Below are positions 1 to 9,262 of a stretch of DNA of 64,000 nucleotides, piece by piece (within the stretch, counting starts at the first letter, position 1; every line of letters begins with the position of its first letter). Source of the DNA: Ideonella sp. WA131b (lineage in GTDB: Bacteria; Pseudomonadota; Gammaproteobacteria; Burkholderiales; Burkholderiaceae_C); assembly GCA_023657425.1 (NCBI GenBank), contig JAGTJW010000003.1:62001-126000 (forward strand), written 5' to 3'. A program made the translations under genes and the position numbers. The notes beneath the pieces are model-generated. The model made no database searches, was not told where the DNA came from, and saw nothing but the letters and a program-made list of their open reading frames with translations.

Positions 1-238
1 GCCGGCGGCAGCGCTCGAGCCACTGCTCGCGCGTGGCCGGCTGCGGCAGGCGCAGCTTGGCCAGGCTGCGGTTCAGCCGCGCCAGGTGCTCGTCGAACCG
101 GAACAGCCGGCGGCCATACACCGGCACGACCTCGTAGATGCCGTCGCCGAAGATGAAGCCGCGGTCCAGCACCGGCACGCGCGCCTCGGCGAGCGGCAGG
201 AACTCGCCGTTGAGGAAGCAGAGCTTGTCGTGGCTCAT
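1..238 (-). CDS. dat: D-amino-acid transaminase (class IV aminotransferase), N-terminal part only
   Basis: This is a fold-type IV PLP aminotransferase, most likely D-alanine transaminase, which interconverts D-amino acids and 2-oxo acids in the cytoplasm and supplies D-Glu or D-Ala. About 79 residues are visible and the left edge cuts off the rest, including the catalytic lysine. The visible part has the family N-terminus: FLNGEF, a VPVLDRGFIFGDG segment, then YEVVPVY and the RLFRFDEHLARL helix. The start ATG reads leftward from 238, 13 bp after the stop of the upstream binding-protein gene. Related bacteria often place this gene beside a DacA-type carboxypeptidase; here a LysR gene and a binding-protein gene lie between them. 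A branched-chain aminotransferase is possible, but the start sequence favours the D-amino-acid type. Confidence 0.8.
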   Translation of the reverse strand, partial: MSHDKLCFLNGEFLPLAEARVPVLDRGFIFGDGIYEVVPVYGRRLFRFDEHLARLNRSLAKLRLPQPATREQWLERCRR

Positions 239-251
239 CGGCAGGGCTGTC

Positions 252-1151
252 TCAGGTTGCCGGCTTGTCGGACTTGGCCCGCAGGTTCTCGCGCAGCTCA
301 CGCGGCATCGGCGCGTTGAGGTTCACGCCCCGGGGCGGGATCGGGCTCTGGAACCAGCGCGTGTACAGGCGCTCGAACTCGCCGCTGTCCATCAGGCGCG
401 CCAGCACGCCGTCGACGAGTGCCTTGAACGTGGGGTCGTCCTTGCGCAGCATGATGGCGTAGGGCTCGACCTGGATGGCCTCGCCCACCACGGCCCATTC
501 GGCCGGGTTGGCGGCGCTGGCGGCCAGGCCGTAGAGCAGGATGTCGTCCATCGCGAAGGCGTCTGCCCGGCCGCTGGCCACCACGAGCTGGCTCTCGGCG
601 TGGTCTTTGGCGCCGATCAGTTCGAAGCCCAGGTTCCGCTCGTCGTTGAGCGCCCGCATGATGCGGAAGTTCGTCGTGCCGGTCGTGCTGACCACCTTGC
701 GGCCGCGCAGGTCGGCCACGGCCTTGATGGGCGAGCCAGCCTTCACGAGGAGCCGCGTCCCGGTGTAGAAGTAGTTCGTGGCGAAGGCCACCTGCTTGGC
801 GCGGTCGCTGTTGTTGGTGGTGCTGCCGCATTCGATGTCGATGGTGCCGTTCATCAGCAGCGGGATGCGGTTGGCGCTGGTGACGGCCTGCGTCGTGACC
901 TTCAGATCAGCGCGGCCTGTGGCTTTGCGCGCCTCATCCACGATGCGCTGGCAGATCTCCCAGCCGAAGCCCGTGGGCTGGGCCTTGTCGTCGAGGTAGC
1001 TGAAGGGGATGGAGCTCTCGCGGTAGGCGACGGCGATGCTGCCGCTGGCCTTGACCTTGTCCAGCGTCTGCGCCCAGGCCGTGGGCAGCAGGGCCAGCAG
1101 CGTGGCGGCGACGGCGAAAGTGGCGAGGGCGCGGGCAGGCGGGCGGCTCAT
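252..1151 (-). CDS. Amino-acid ABC transporter periplasmic binding protein (GltI-like, SBP family 3)
   Basis: This is a periplasmic solute-binding protein of family 3, resembling glutamate/aspartate binding proteins. It delivers a polar amino acid to an ABC permease. A signal peptide spans about residues 1-27 and ends in AWAQ. The mature part has typical elements: SIPFSYLDD, GFGWEICQRIVDE, a GTIDIECGSTTN ligand loop, and VSTTGTTNFR. The ATG at 1151 is preferred over the longer frame to 1202, because GGAG sits six bases before it and the signal peptide begins there. No permease or ATPase gene adjoins it, so it works with a transporter encoded elsewhere or is an orphan. It lies 95 bp after a LysR gene on the same strand. 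Confidence 0.85.
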   Translation of the reverse strand: MSRPPARALATFAVAATLLALLPTAWAQTLDKVKASGSIAVAYRESSIPFSYLDDKAQPTGFGWEICQRIVDEARKATGRADLKVTTQAVTSANRIPLLMNGTIDIECGSTTNNSDRAKQVAFATNYFYTGTRLLVKAGSPIKAVADLRGRKVVSTTGTTNFRIMRALNDERNLGFELIGAKDHAESQLVVASGRADAFAMDDILLYGLAASAANPAEWAVVGEAIQVEPYAIMLRKDDPTFKALVDGVLARLMDSGEFERLYTRWFQSPIPPRGVNLNAPMPRELRENLRAKSDKPAT

Positions 1152-1246
1152 GCGGGTCTCCGGGGCGGTTGGTTGACAGGAGGGGGACTGTACGTCCGCC
1201 ACGACGGCGCGACCATCGGCGATCGGGTCCCGGCCATCAGCGCCGC

Positions 1247-2164
1247 TTATGGCTTGGCGGCGACGGGGCCGTCGTGCAGCGCCTGCGCAAAGGCCTCGGC
1301 GAAGGCCAGCGCAAGCCGCCGTTCGTGGGGTCCGGGCTGTCCCTGAGGCAGCAGGGCGAACAGGCCCACCGGCACCTCGGGCACCAGCGGCTGCACCACC
1401 AGGTCGCCCCGGCGCGCCGCCGCGGCGGTGAACGAGTCCACCACGGCGGGGCCAAAGCCTTCCTCGGCGAGCACGAGCGCCGTGTGGTGGGTCTGCACGA
1501 CGATTTCGCCCGGTGTCGAGATGCCGGCGCGCTGAGCCTCCTCGGCCAGCAGCGCGCCCATCGGGTCGCGGCCGTCGGTGCGGATGAAGGGCTGGCGTGC
1601 CAGCTCGGCGAGCGCCACCGTGGCGCCGCGGCCGATGCGACGCCGCGATACGCAGACCAGGCGCCCCTGGGCCAGCGGCAGCTGCTCGAGGCCGACGCTG
1701 CCGCCCACGCCCGGTGAGCGGCCGAAGACGATACCCAGGTCGGCCTCGCGCAGCGCGAGGGACTGGGCGATCTCGCGCGAGTGCTGCGTGCGCAGCACCA
1801 GCGGCACCGCCGCATGGCGCGCGCGGAAGCGGCGCAGTGCCGACGGCAGCTGCACCACGGCCAGCGACGGCACCACCAGCACGCGCAACGGCGCGGTGCG
1901 GCCGGCGCGCTGCGCCTCGGCGAGCCGGCGCACGGCATCGAGCTGAGCCATCAGCCGCGCCACCTCGGGCTGCAGCGCCAGCGCCTCCGCCGTGGGCTCG
2001 AGGCGGTTGCGCTGGCGCGTGAACAGGGCGTAGCCCAGCTGCCTTTCGGCCGATTGCAGCGCCTGCGAGGCCGCCGGCTGCGTCTGGTGCAGCAACCGCG
2101 CCGCGCCGCTGAGCGTGCCTGTCAGCATGACGGCGTGGAAGATCTCGAGGTGCTTGAGCTTCAT
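1247..2164 (-). CDS. LysR-family transcriptional regulator
   Basis: A 305-residue LysR-type regulator with an N-terminal winged helix-turn-helix (LKHLEIFHAVMLTGTLSGAA, then TQPAASQALQSAERQLG) and a C-terminal effector-binding domain from about residue 90. I use the ATG at 2164 because the conserved HTH starts immediately there; the frame runs open to 2209 without family similarity. It lies 19 bp downstream of the DacA-like gene and upstream of the amino-acid binding protein, all on the minus strand. Control of the binding protein and transaminase genes is plausible but not shown. The HTH resembles regulators of amino-acid uptake and catabolism; the effector is unknown. Confidence 0.87.
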   Translation of the reverse strand: MKLKHLEIFHAVMLTGTLSGAARLLHQTQPAASQALQSAERQLGYALFTRQRNRLEPTAEALALQPEVARLMAQLDAVRRLAEAQRAGRTAPLRVLVVPSLAVVQLPSALRRFRARHAAVPLVLRTQHSREIAQSLALREADLGIVFGRSPGVGGSVGLEQLPLAQGRLVCVSRRRIGRGATVALAELARQPFIRTDGRDPMGALLAEEAQRAGISTPGEIVVQTHHTALVLAEEGFGPAVVDSFTAAAARRGDLVVQPLVPEVPVGLFALLPQGQPGPHERRLALAFAEAFAQALHDGPVAAKP

Positions 2165-2183
2165 GCCCAGGCCGCGCCCGGCG

Positions 2184-3332
2184 TCAGCGTATCCACAGCC
2201 GAATCGCATCCCAGGCGCGGCCCAGCACGCCGGCCAGCGGCACCGCCTGCTGCACCACCAGCGGCACGCTGGCCACTGGCGTGCCGCCGCTGGTGGCCAC
2301 CTCGATGCGGCCCACGACCTGCCCCTGCACGAGGGGCGCCACCAGCGGCTCGGTGCGCGTGACGGTGGTCGTCAGTCGTGCGCCCTCGCCGCGGGGCACG
2401 GTCACCACCAGCGGCCCGGCGGCACCCAAGTGCACGGTGTTGCTCGCGCCCTGCCACACCGGCACGGTGGCCACGGGCTGGCCGGTGGCGAACAGGCGCA
2501 CGGCGTCCCAGGACTGCCAGCCCCAGTTGAGCAGCTTCTGCGCCTCGCCAGCCGCAGCCTCGCGGCTGGTGGCGCCCGACAGCACCACCAGCAGCCGACG
2601 CGGTCCGGCGGGCGTGTCGCGCAGCGCCGTGGCCACCACGCCGTGGCCGCCGGTGGCCGAGGCCATGACCGCCAGGCCGTCGATGGTTCCGTCGCGCGCC
2701 AGCAGCAGGTTGGGGTTGTCCTGGCGCACACCGGCATGCTCGAACTGCCGCATCGCGAACAACGGCAGGGCCTGCGGGTGGTCGGCCACCAGACGCGCTC
2801 CCAGGCGGGCAAGATCCCGCACCGTGCTCGTCTGGCCGGCAGCGGGCGCGCCCGTGGGGTTGCGGAACACCGTCTGCCTCAGGCCCAGTGCCAGCGAACG
2901 GCGGTTCATCTGCGCGACAAAGTCGTCCACCGAACCGGCGACGCCTTCGGCCAATGCCACCGCGGCGTCGCGCGCGCCGAGCGTGGTCAGACCGCGCAAC
3001 AGCAGTTCGGCCTGCAGCTGGCCCTCTGCGTACATCAGTGGCACGCCGGGGCGGCGCTCGGCGCGGGCGAGCGGTGAGACGGGCAGGGTGGCCTCGCGCG
3101 CCGGCCGGCCGGCCTGCAGCGCGGTGAGCACCAGGTGCGCGGTCATGAGGGTCGCGGCGCCCGCGGGGTCGATTTCGGCGTCGGCCTCGTGTTCAGCGAG
3201 CACGCGATCGCCGCTGAGGTCGATCAAGAGGTGCTGGCGCGCCGCCACCTCGGGCAACGGCGCCTGCGCCTGCGCGAGGGCGGGCGCGAGCAGCAGCGCT
3301 GCCAGCAGCCGCCTGAAGGCGCGCCGCCGCAT
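2184..3332 (-). CDS. DacA/PBP5-like protein lacking all three active-site motifs (predicted inactive)
   Basis: This 382-residue exported protein has the layout of D-alanyl-D-alanine carboxypeptidases (PBP5/6): signal peptide to about residue 22 (ALAQAQA), peptidase S11 domain, and C-terminal beta domain. Alignable landmarks are IDLSGDRVLAEHEAD, LMTAHLVL, FRNPTG and FEHAGVRQDNPN. The catalytic motifs are gone. Where SxxK belongs (DPA-SLTK-LMTA in active enzymes) it reads DPA-GAAT-LMTA. The SGN position reads GAR (LGARDAAVAL). The KTG position after IDGL reads AVM. It therefore cannot act as a serine peptidase by the known mechanism. The frame is intact, so it is probably kept as a structural or peptidoglycan-binding pseudoenzyme rather than decaying. 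It starts at 3332, overlapping the hydrolase stop by one base, which points to translational coupling. Confidence 0.88.
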   Translation of the reverse strand: MRRRAFRRLLAALLLAPALAQAQAPLPEVAARQHLLIDLSGDRVLAEHEADAEIDPAGAATLMTAHLVLTALQAGRPAREATLPVSPLARAERRPGVPLMYAEGQLQAELLLRGLTTLGARDAAVALAEGVAGSVDDFVAQMNRRSLALGLRQTVFRNPTGAPAAGQTSTVRDLARLGARLVADHPQALPLFAMRQFEHAGVRQDNPNLLLARDGTIDGLAVMASATGGHGVVATALRDTPAGPRRLLVVLSGATSREAAAGEAQKLLNWGWQSWDAVRLFATGQPVATVPVWQGASNTVHLGAAGPLVVTVPRGEGARLTTTVTRTEPLVAPLVQGQVVGRIEVATSGGTPVASVPLVVQQAVPLAGVLGRAWDAIRLWIR

Positions 3333-3964
3333 CACGCCGAGTGCGCCGACAGCGAGCCGGCGACGAGCTGTTTCAGCTGCGGCAGCAGGCCGTGGAAGAA
3401 GTGCCCGGCGCCCGGCATCACCGTCACCGGCAGGGCCTGCGGGCGTGCCCAGTCCAGCACCGCCGACAGTGGCACGACATCGTCGGCCTCGCCGTGCACC
3501 ACCAGCGTGTCGGGCGGCACCGGCGCGGCCGCGAAGTTCAGCACCGCCGGGCCCACCAGCACCAGACGCGCGGCTGGGGTACCGGCCTCGGCCAGTCGGC
3601 GCGCGGCCTGCGTGGCCATCGCGGCGCCGAACGAGAAACCGGCCAGCACCAGGGGCTCGCCCTCGGCACGGAAGCGGGCCACCACGGCCAGCACGTCGTC
3701 GACCTCGCCGTGGCCGGCGTCCCAGAGGCCGCCGGAGCCGCCGACACCGCGGAAATTGAAGCGCACCGCACGGAAGCCACACTGCAGCGACGCGCGCGCC
3801 AGCGTCTGCACGACCTTGTTGTCCATCGTGCCGCCGTGCAAAGGGTGCGGGTGGCAACACACGGCCAGCCCGCGCAGCGGCACGTCGGGGGCGGGGATGT
3901 CGAGGGCGCAGGCCAGCTCACCCGTCGGGCCGGCGATGCCCAGCCGCTCGGTGAGCGCGTTCAT
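3332..3964 (-). CDS. Alpha/beta hydrolase (dienelactone-hydrolase / serine-aminopeptidase-like)
   Basis: A 210-residue cytoplasmic alpha/beta hydrolase. Visible motifs are CCHPHPLHGGTMDNKVV (oxyanion strand and loop), VRFNFRGVGGSGG, the nucleophile elbow GFSFGAAMA with Ser as nucleophile, VHGEADDVVP (acid) and GAGHFFHG (catalytic His). These match the short bacterial family often annotated as alpha/beta hydrolase or serine aminopeptidase S33; the substrate is unknown. The ATG at 3964 fits the family N-terminus, and the frame upstream to 4198 is a shadow of the ferredoxin gene. It sits 16 bp after the ferredoxin gene and runs into the DacA-like gene with a one-base overlap. Confidence 0.85.
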   Translation of the reverse strand: MNALTERLGIAGPTGELACALDIPAPDVPLRGLAVCCHPHPLHGGTMDNKVVQTLARASLQCGFRAVRFNFRGVGGSGGLWDAGHGEVDDVLAVVARFRAEGEPLVLAGFSFGAAMATQAARRLAEAGTPAARLVLVGPAVLNFAAAPVPPDTLVVHGEADDVVPLSAVLDWARPQALPVTVMPGAGHFFHGLLPQLKQLVAGSLSAHSA

Positions 3965-3980
3965 CGGCGCGGCGGTGCGG

Positions 3981-4310
3981 TCAGCGGCCCACGTCGGGGG
4001 CCAGCCGCAGCCGCTCGACGACTTCGCCGCCCTTAAGGTGACGTTCGACGATCTCGTCGAGGTCGTGCCGGTCGACGTAGGTGTACCAGGTGGCCTCGGG
4101 GTAGACCACCAACACCGGTCCGCCCGCGCAGCGATCCAGGCAGCCGGCCTTGTTGATGCGCACGCCCCCGGCTCCAGCCAGGCCCTCGGCCTTGACACGG
4201 GCCTTGCAGTGGTCGAAGGCCGCCTGCGCGTCGTGCTGCGCGCAGCAGGCCTCGCCGTTGCTGCGCTGGTTGAGGCAGAAAAAGACGTGGTGCCGGTAGT
4301 AGCTGCTCAT
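3981..4310 (-). CDS. (2Fe-2S) thioredoxin-like ferredoxin
   Basis: A 109-residue thioredoxin-fold [2Fe-2S] ferredoxin, related to the NuoE C-terminal fold and Shethna-type proteins. Cysteines lie in FFCLNQR (residue 12), EACC (22-23), HCK (35) and GCLDRCAGGP (57 and 61), followed by VLVVYPEATWYTYV, a family signature. Such proteins carry electrons in the cytoplasm, but the partner is not known. It starts 25 bp after the VanZ-like gene stop and precedes the hydrolase by 16 bp, inside a same-strand run that begins with hemJ. Confidence 0.88.
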   Translation of the reverse strand: MSSYYRHHVFFCLNQRSNGEACCAQHDAQAAFDHCKARVKAEGLAGAGGVRINKAGCLDRCAGGPVLVVYPEATWYTYVDRHDLDEIVERHLKGGEVVERLRLAPDVGR

Positions 4311-4335
4311 CGCGCAGGATTGTAGGCAGCAGGCC

Positions 4336-5460
4336 TCAGCCTGCCCCCCGAGTGGGGCGGGCCAGCCGCGCCAGCAGCCAGGCCATGGCCAGCCAGGGCC
4401 ACAGCCAGCCCAGCCACTGCGCCAGGCCGTGGAAGCGAACGAAGCGGCCCTGCTCCCAGGCCTTCAGGCTCTGCGTCAGGTAGGGGTCGGCCGGCGCCTG
4501 CGACACCATCGTGGCCATCGCCACCAGCACCATCAGCCCGACGCCGCACACCACGCGCGCCGGCAGCGCGAGGCAGGCCAGTGCCAGCGCCAGGCCCGTG
4601 GCCAGCGCGGGCAGGGTGCGCGGCCCGATCCAGGTCAGCGCATGCTGAGGTCCGAAGTTGAGGGCCGTCGACAGCGTCATGGCGGCCACGCCCAGGGTCA
4701 GCGCGCCCAGCGCCAGGCCCAGGCGGCGCCAGCCCTGCGGCGTGACCACGTAGGCCACCAGGCAAGGCGCCAGCAGGCCCAGGGCGGTGACCATCCACTC
4801 GGCCTGCGGCGACAGCGCCCCGAGCCCGGCTGCGGGTGATTGCAGCAACGCGTCCAGGGGCTCGGCCCAGGGTACGCCGGCCACGGCCTCGGCGAGCCAG
4901 GTCCGTGCCCGCTCGACCCCGTGGCCCAGACCCAAAGGCGCGGGCGCTGGGAACAGCAGCCCGACGGGCCACAACACCAGCAGGGCCAGTGCGTAGGCGG
5001 CGTCGCCCGTGAACCAGCGATGTCGCAGCCGGTTCCAGCGGTCGACGAGCCCGGCGGCCTGCAGCGCCCAGGCCAGCAACGCACCGCCGGTGGCGCCGGC
5101 CGTGTTGAGCTGGAAGTCGCCGCGCGTGGGCACGCGCGCCGGCACGAAGTGCTGCAGCCACTCGCAGCCGAACGACAGGCCCGCCGCCAGCAGCACCGCC
5201 ACCGGCACGGCCCAGCGTGCGCGCCAGCCGCTGCGCAGCCCGGCCAGCGCCAGCAGCAGACCCAGCGGCCCGTAGCCCAGACTGTTGGACCAGCGGTCGA
5301 AGGCGTCGTGGTGGATGGCCTCGGGCAGCGCCGCCATCTCCAGCGCCGTGCGCCCGGGTGGCCAGCGCCAGCCCTCGAACGGGTACAGGCTGGCGTAAAG
5401 CACGAGCAGCGCATAGGCCAGGGCCAGCCAGGCGGCCGAACTGCGGTGCCGCGCGTTCAT
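4336..5460 (-). CDS. VanZ-family integral membrane protein
   Basis: A 374-residue polytopic membrane protein. The N-terminal third matches the VanZ-like domain: LYASLYPFEGW, DAFDRWSNSLGYGPLGLLLAL, SFGCEWLQHFVPARVPTRGDFQLNTAGA. The rest adds further hydrophobic segments, giving roughly eight to nine helices in total. VanZ proteins have been linked to teicoplanin resistance in Gram-positives, but the role of proteobacterial members is unknown. The ATG at 5460 lies 13 bp after the hemJ stop, so it is probably co-transcribed with hemJ. Confidence 0.85.
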   Translation of the reverse strand: MNARHRSSAAWLALAYALLVLYASLYPFEGWRWPPGRTALEMAALPEAIHHDAFDRWSNSLGYGPLGLLLALAGLRSGWRARWAVPVAVLLAAGLSFGCEWLQHFVPARVPTRGDFQLNTAGATGGALLAWALQAAGLVDRWNRLRHRWFTGDAAYALALLVLWPVGLLFPAPAPLGLGHGVERARTWLAEAVAGVPWAEPLDALLQSPAAGLGALSPQAEWMVTALGLLAPCLVAYVVTPQGWRRLGLALGALTLGVAAMTLSTALNFGPQHALTWIGPRTLPALATGLALALACLALPARVVCGVGLMVLVAMATMVSQAPADPYLTQSLKAWEQGRFVRFHGLAQWLGWLWPWLAMAWLLARLARPTRGAG

Positions 5461-5473
5461 CGCGCCGCTCTCT

Positions 5474-7136
<1,663 letters not shown>

Positions 7137-7153
7137 AGCGCGCGGCCGGCCGC

Positions 7154-8257
7154 ATGCGCGTCTTCCACATCGTTGGCGAACAGTTCTGCGAGCTGGACGC
7201 ACTGCCCGAGGCGCTGCCCGAACACGGCTTCCTTTGGCTGGGCAGCGCGCGCCGTGAGTTCGAGGTGCACACGGCCGATGTGCAGGCGGCATTGCAGCGC
7301 TGGACCGGCGGGCAACTCGTCGACCTCCACGTCTCGGACCTGCTGAACAACCAGCTGCCCAGCCACTTCGACTACACCAGCTGGTACGACGTGCTCGTGT
7401 TCCGCCGTCTGGCTGCGGGCGCCGGCACCGAGGGCCTGTTCGTCGACGAGTCTCGTGGCACTCTGGCCAGCGCGCGCAAGGCTCTGAAGGGCATCGACAC
7501 CAGCCCGGTGGGCTTTGCCATCTTCGACCGCGTGCTCATCACCGTGCACCCGGCCGACTGCGCCGTGCGCGAGCACTTTGCCTCGCGGCTGGCGGCGATG
7601 GCTGCAGGGCCGGAGACGCGGGTCGGCGCGCGGCTGCCCAACGGCAGCGCCGACCTGATGCTGCGCATGGTCAACCACATGGTGGACAGCTACCTCGATC
7701 TGCGCCGACTGCTCACCCGGCAGCTCGGCTACCTGCAGCAGGAGCTGCTCGACCCGCGCAGCCGCTTCGATGACTGGGCCATGCTGCTGGAGAGCCGCAA
7801 CGCGCTGCACATGCTCGAGGACACCTGCGAAGACCAGCGCAGCGCCGTGCAGGAGTGGATCGACGCCTTGGACGAGTGGCCCGATGAACCGGCGAAGGAC
7901 AAGCGCCGCGAGCGCGAGTTGCTGCGCGTGCGCTCGCGCGACGTGCTCGAGCACATCGAGCGCGTGTTGACCCACGTCAGGCGGCTGGAGCACAGTGCCG
8001 AGACGGCGGTGCAGATGCACTTCAGCGCACTCGGGCACCGCACCAACACCATCATGCGCACGCTCACGGCGCTGACGGCGATCTTCCTGCCGCTGAACCT
8101 GATCACCGGCTTCTTCGGCATGAACTTCGAGTTCCTGCCGCTCATCCACAACAGCTCGGGCGTGTGGGTGGCCATGCTGATGATGGCCGTGGTGGTGGTG
8201 GGCCTGGTGCTGATGTTCCGGCGCAACCGCTACCTGGGCAGCCGCGGCGAGCGCTGA
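7154..8257 (+). CDS. CorA-family magnesium/cobalt transporter
   Basis: A 367-residue CorA-type divalent cation channel of the inner membrane. The long N-terminal cytoplasmic domain has acidic and helical segments, followed by two C-terminal membrane helices (TLTALTAIFLPLNLITGFF and WVAMLMMAVVVVGLVLMF) joined by the signature GMN at residues 322-324. It follows hemB by 17 bp, which may be chance or may link magnesium supply to the Mg-type HemB. Its stop overlaps the ATG of the next gene (TGATG). Confidence 0.92.
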   Translation: MRVFHIVGEQFCELDALPEALPEHGFLWLGSARREFEVHTADVQAALQRWTGGQLVDLHVSDLLNNQLPSHFDYTSWYDVLVFRRLAAGAGTEGLFVDESRGTLASARKALKGIDTSPVGFAIFDRVLITVHPADCAVREHFASRLAAMAAGPETRVGARLPNGSADLMLRMVNHMVDSYLDLRRLLTRQLGYLQQELLDPRSRFDDWAMLLESRNALHMLEDTCEDQRSAVQEWIDALDEWPDEPAKDKRRERELLRVRSRDVLEHIERVLTHVRRLEHSAETAVQMHFSALGHRTNTIMRTLTALTAIFLPLNLITGFFGMNFEFLPLIHNSSGVWVAMLMMAVVVVGLVLMFRRNRYLGSRGER

Positions 8258-9156
8258 TGCCTGCGATGAGCGCGCGCCAGTTCTGGGTGCTGGCGGCTCT
8301 CACGCTGGTGTGGGGCCTCAACTGGCCGGTGATGAAGGCCGGGGTCAGCGGGCTGCCGGACGCGCCCAGTGCCTACCCGCCGCTCACCTTCCGCGCGCTG
8401 TCGATGTGGCTGGGGCTGCCGGTGCTGGGTCTGGCGCTGCTGTGGCTGAAGGTGCCGTTTGCGATGCCGCGCCGGCACTGGCGCGAACTGGGGCTGCTGA
8501 CCCTGAGCAACATGGTGGTATGGCACGTGGTGGTGATCATCGGCGTGCAGCAGCTCAGCTCGGGGCGCTCGGCCATCCTTGGCTACACGATGCCGGTGTT
8601 TGCGGCGCTTTGGGGGCGCTGGATCTGGGGCGACCGCCTCCCGGCGCAGGCCTGGGCCGGCGTGGCGGCAGCCGGCTGCGGCGTGCTGCTGCTGCTGTGG
8701 AGCGAGCTCTCGGCCTTCGGCGGCCATCCCGATGCCGTGCTGGCCATCGTCGCGGCGGCCGCGGTCTGGGCCTGGGGCACGCACCGCCTGCGCCGCAGCC
8801 CGATCGACCTGCCGCTGCTGGCCGTCGTGTTCTGGATGACGGCGGTCACCGCGGTCGTGCTGACACTGGCCGCGGCACTGTTCGAGCGCGGGCAGTGGCG
8901 CACCCCCGAGCCGCTGGTGCGGGGCAGCATCGCTTACAACGCCGTGGCCGTGTTCGGCTTCGCGCACGCGGCCTGGTTCTACCTGGCGCGCACGCTGCCC
9001 CCTGTGGCCAGCTCGATCAGCGTCATGCTGATCCCGGTGCTGGGCGTCTTCAGCGGCGCCTTGCTGCTGGGTGAGACCGTGCACGCCAGCGACTGGGCCG
9101 CTGTGGCGCTGATCGTGCTGGCGATCGCGCTGGTGCTGCTGCCGCGCAGACCCTAG
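8257..9156 (+). CDS. EamA/DMT-family transporter
   Basis: A 299-residue inner-membrane protein of the drug/metabolite transporter family, with about ten helices in two EamA repeats. The first repeat starts LTLVWGLNWPVMKAG and the second ends around LPPVASSISVMLIPVLGVFSGALLLGE. Such proteins usually export amino acids or small metabolites; the substrate cannot be told. The ATG at 8257 overlaps the corA stop. The stop codon TAG (9154-9156) lies inside the first copy of a 39-bp tandem repeat derived from the end of the convergent amiC gene. Confidence 0.88.
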   Translation: MPAMSARQFWVLAALTLVWGLNWPVMKAGVSGLPDAPSAYPPLTFRALSMWLGLPVLGLALLWLKVPFAMPRRHWRELGLLTLSNMVVWHVVVIIGVQQLSSGRSAILGYTMPVFAALWGRWIWGDRLPAQAWAGVAAAGCGVLLLLWSELSAFGGHPDAVLAIVAAAAVWAWGTHRLRRSPIDLPLLAVVFWMTAVTAVVLTLAAALFERGQWRTPEPLVRGSIAYNAVAVFGFAHAAWFYLARTLPPVASSISVMLIPVLGVFSGALLLGETVHASDWAAVALIVLAIALVLLPRRP

Positions 9157-9262
9157 AGCACCCGCCGCCGTGCCAGCGGCGGGTGGTCCACCTAGAGCAC
9201 CCGCCGCCGTGCCAGCGGCGGGTGGTCCACCTAGAGCACCCGCCGCCGTGCCAGCGGCGGGT
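9153..9262. repeat. 39-bp tandem repeat, 2.8 copies, containing a perfect hairpin
   Basis: Copies begin at 9153, 9192 and 9231, and the third is cut off after about 31 bases. Each unit carries a 10-bp inverted repeat, CACCCGCCGC and GCGGCGGGTG, around a 7-base loop (9159-9185 in copy 1). The rightmost copy is the true 3' end of amiC including its TAG; the left copies look like slippage duplicates. The first copy supplies the stop codon of the convergent EamA gene. Confidence 0.95.

Noticed and set aside
138..1346. Long plus-strand frames over 0.1-1.3 kb and similar antisense frames throughout
   Set aside because: They are GC-skew shadows of well-recognised minus-strand genes. Their translations are rich in Arg, Ala, His and Gln without family features.
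2184..3860. A single long protein joining the DacA-like gene and the sequence upstream
   Set aside because: The upstream part is an out-of-frame shadow of the alpha/beta hydrolase gene. The signal peptide and start at 3332 mark the real protein.
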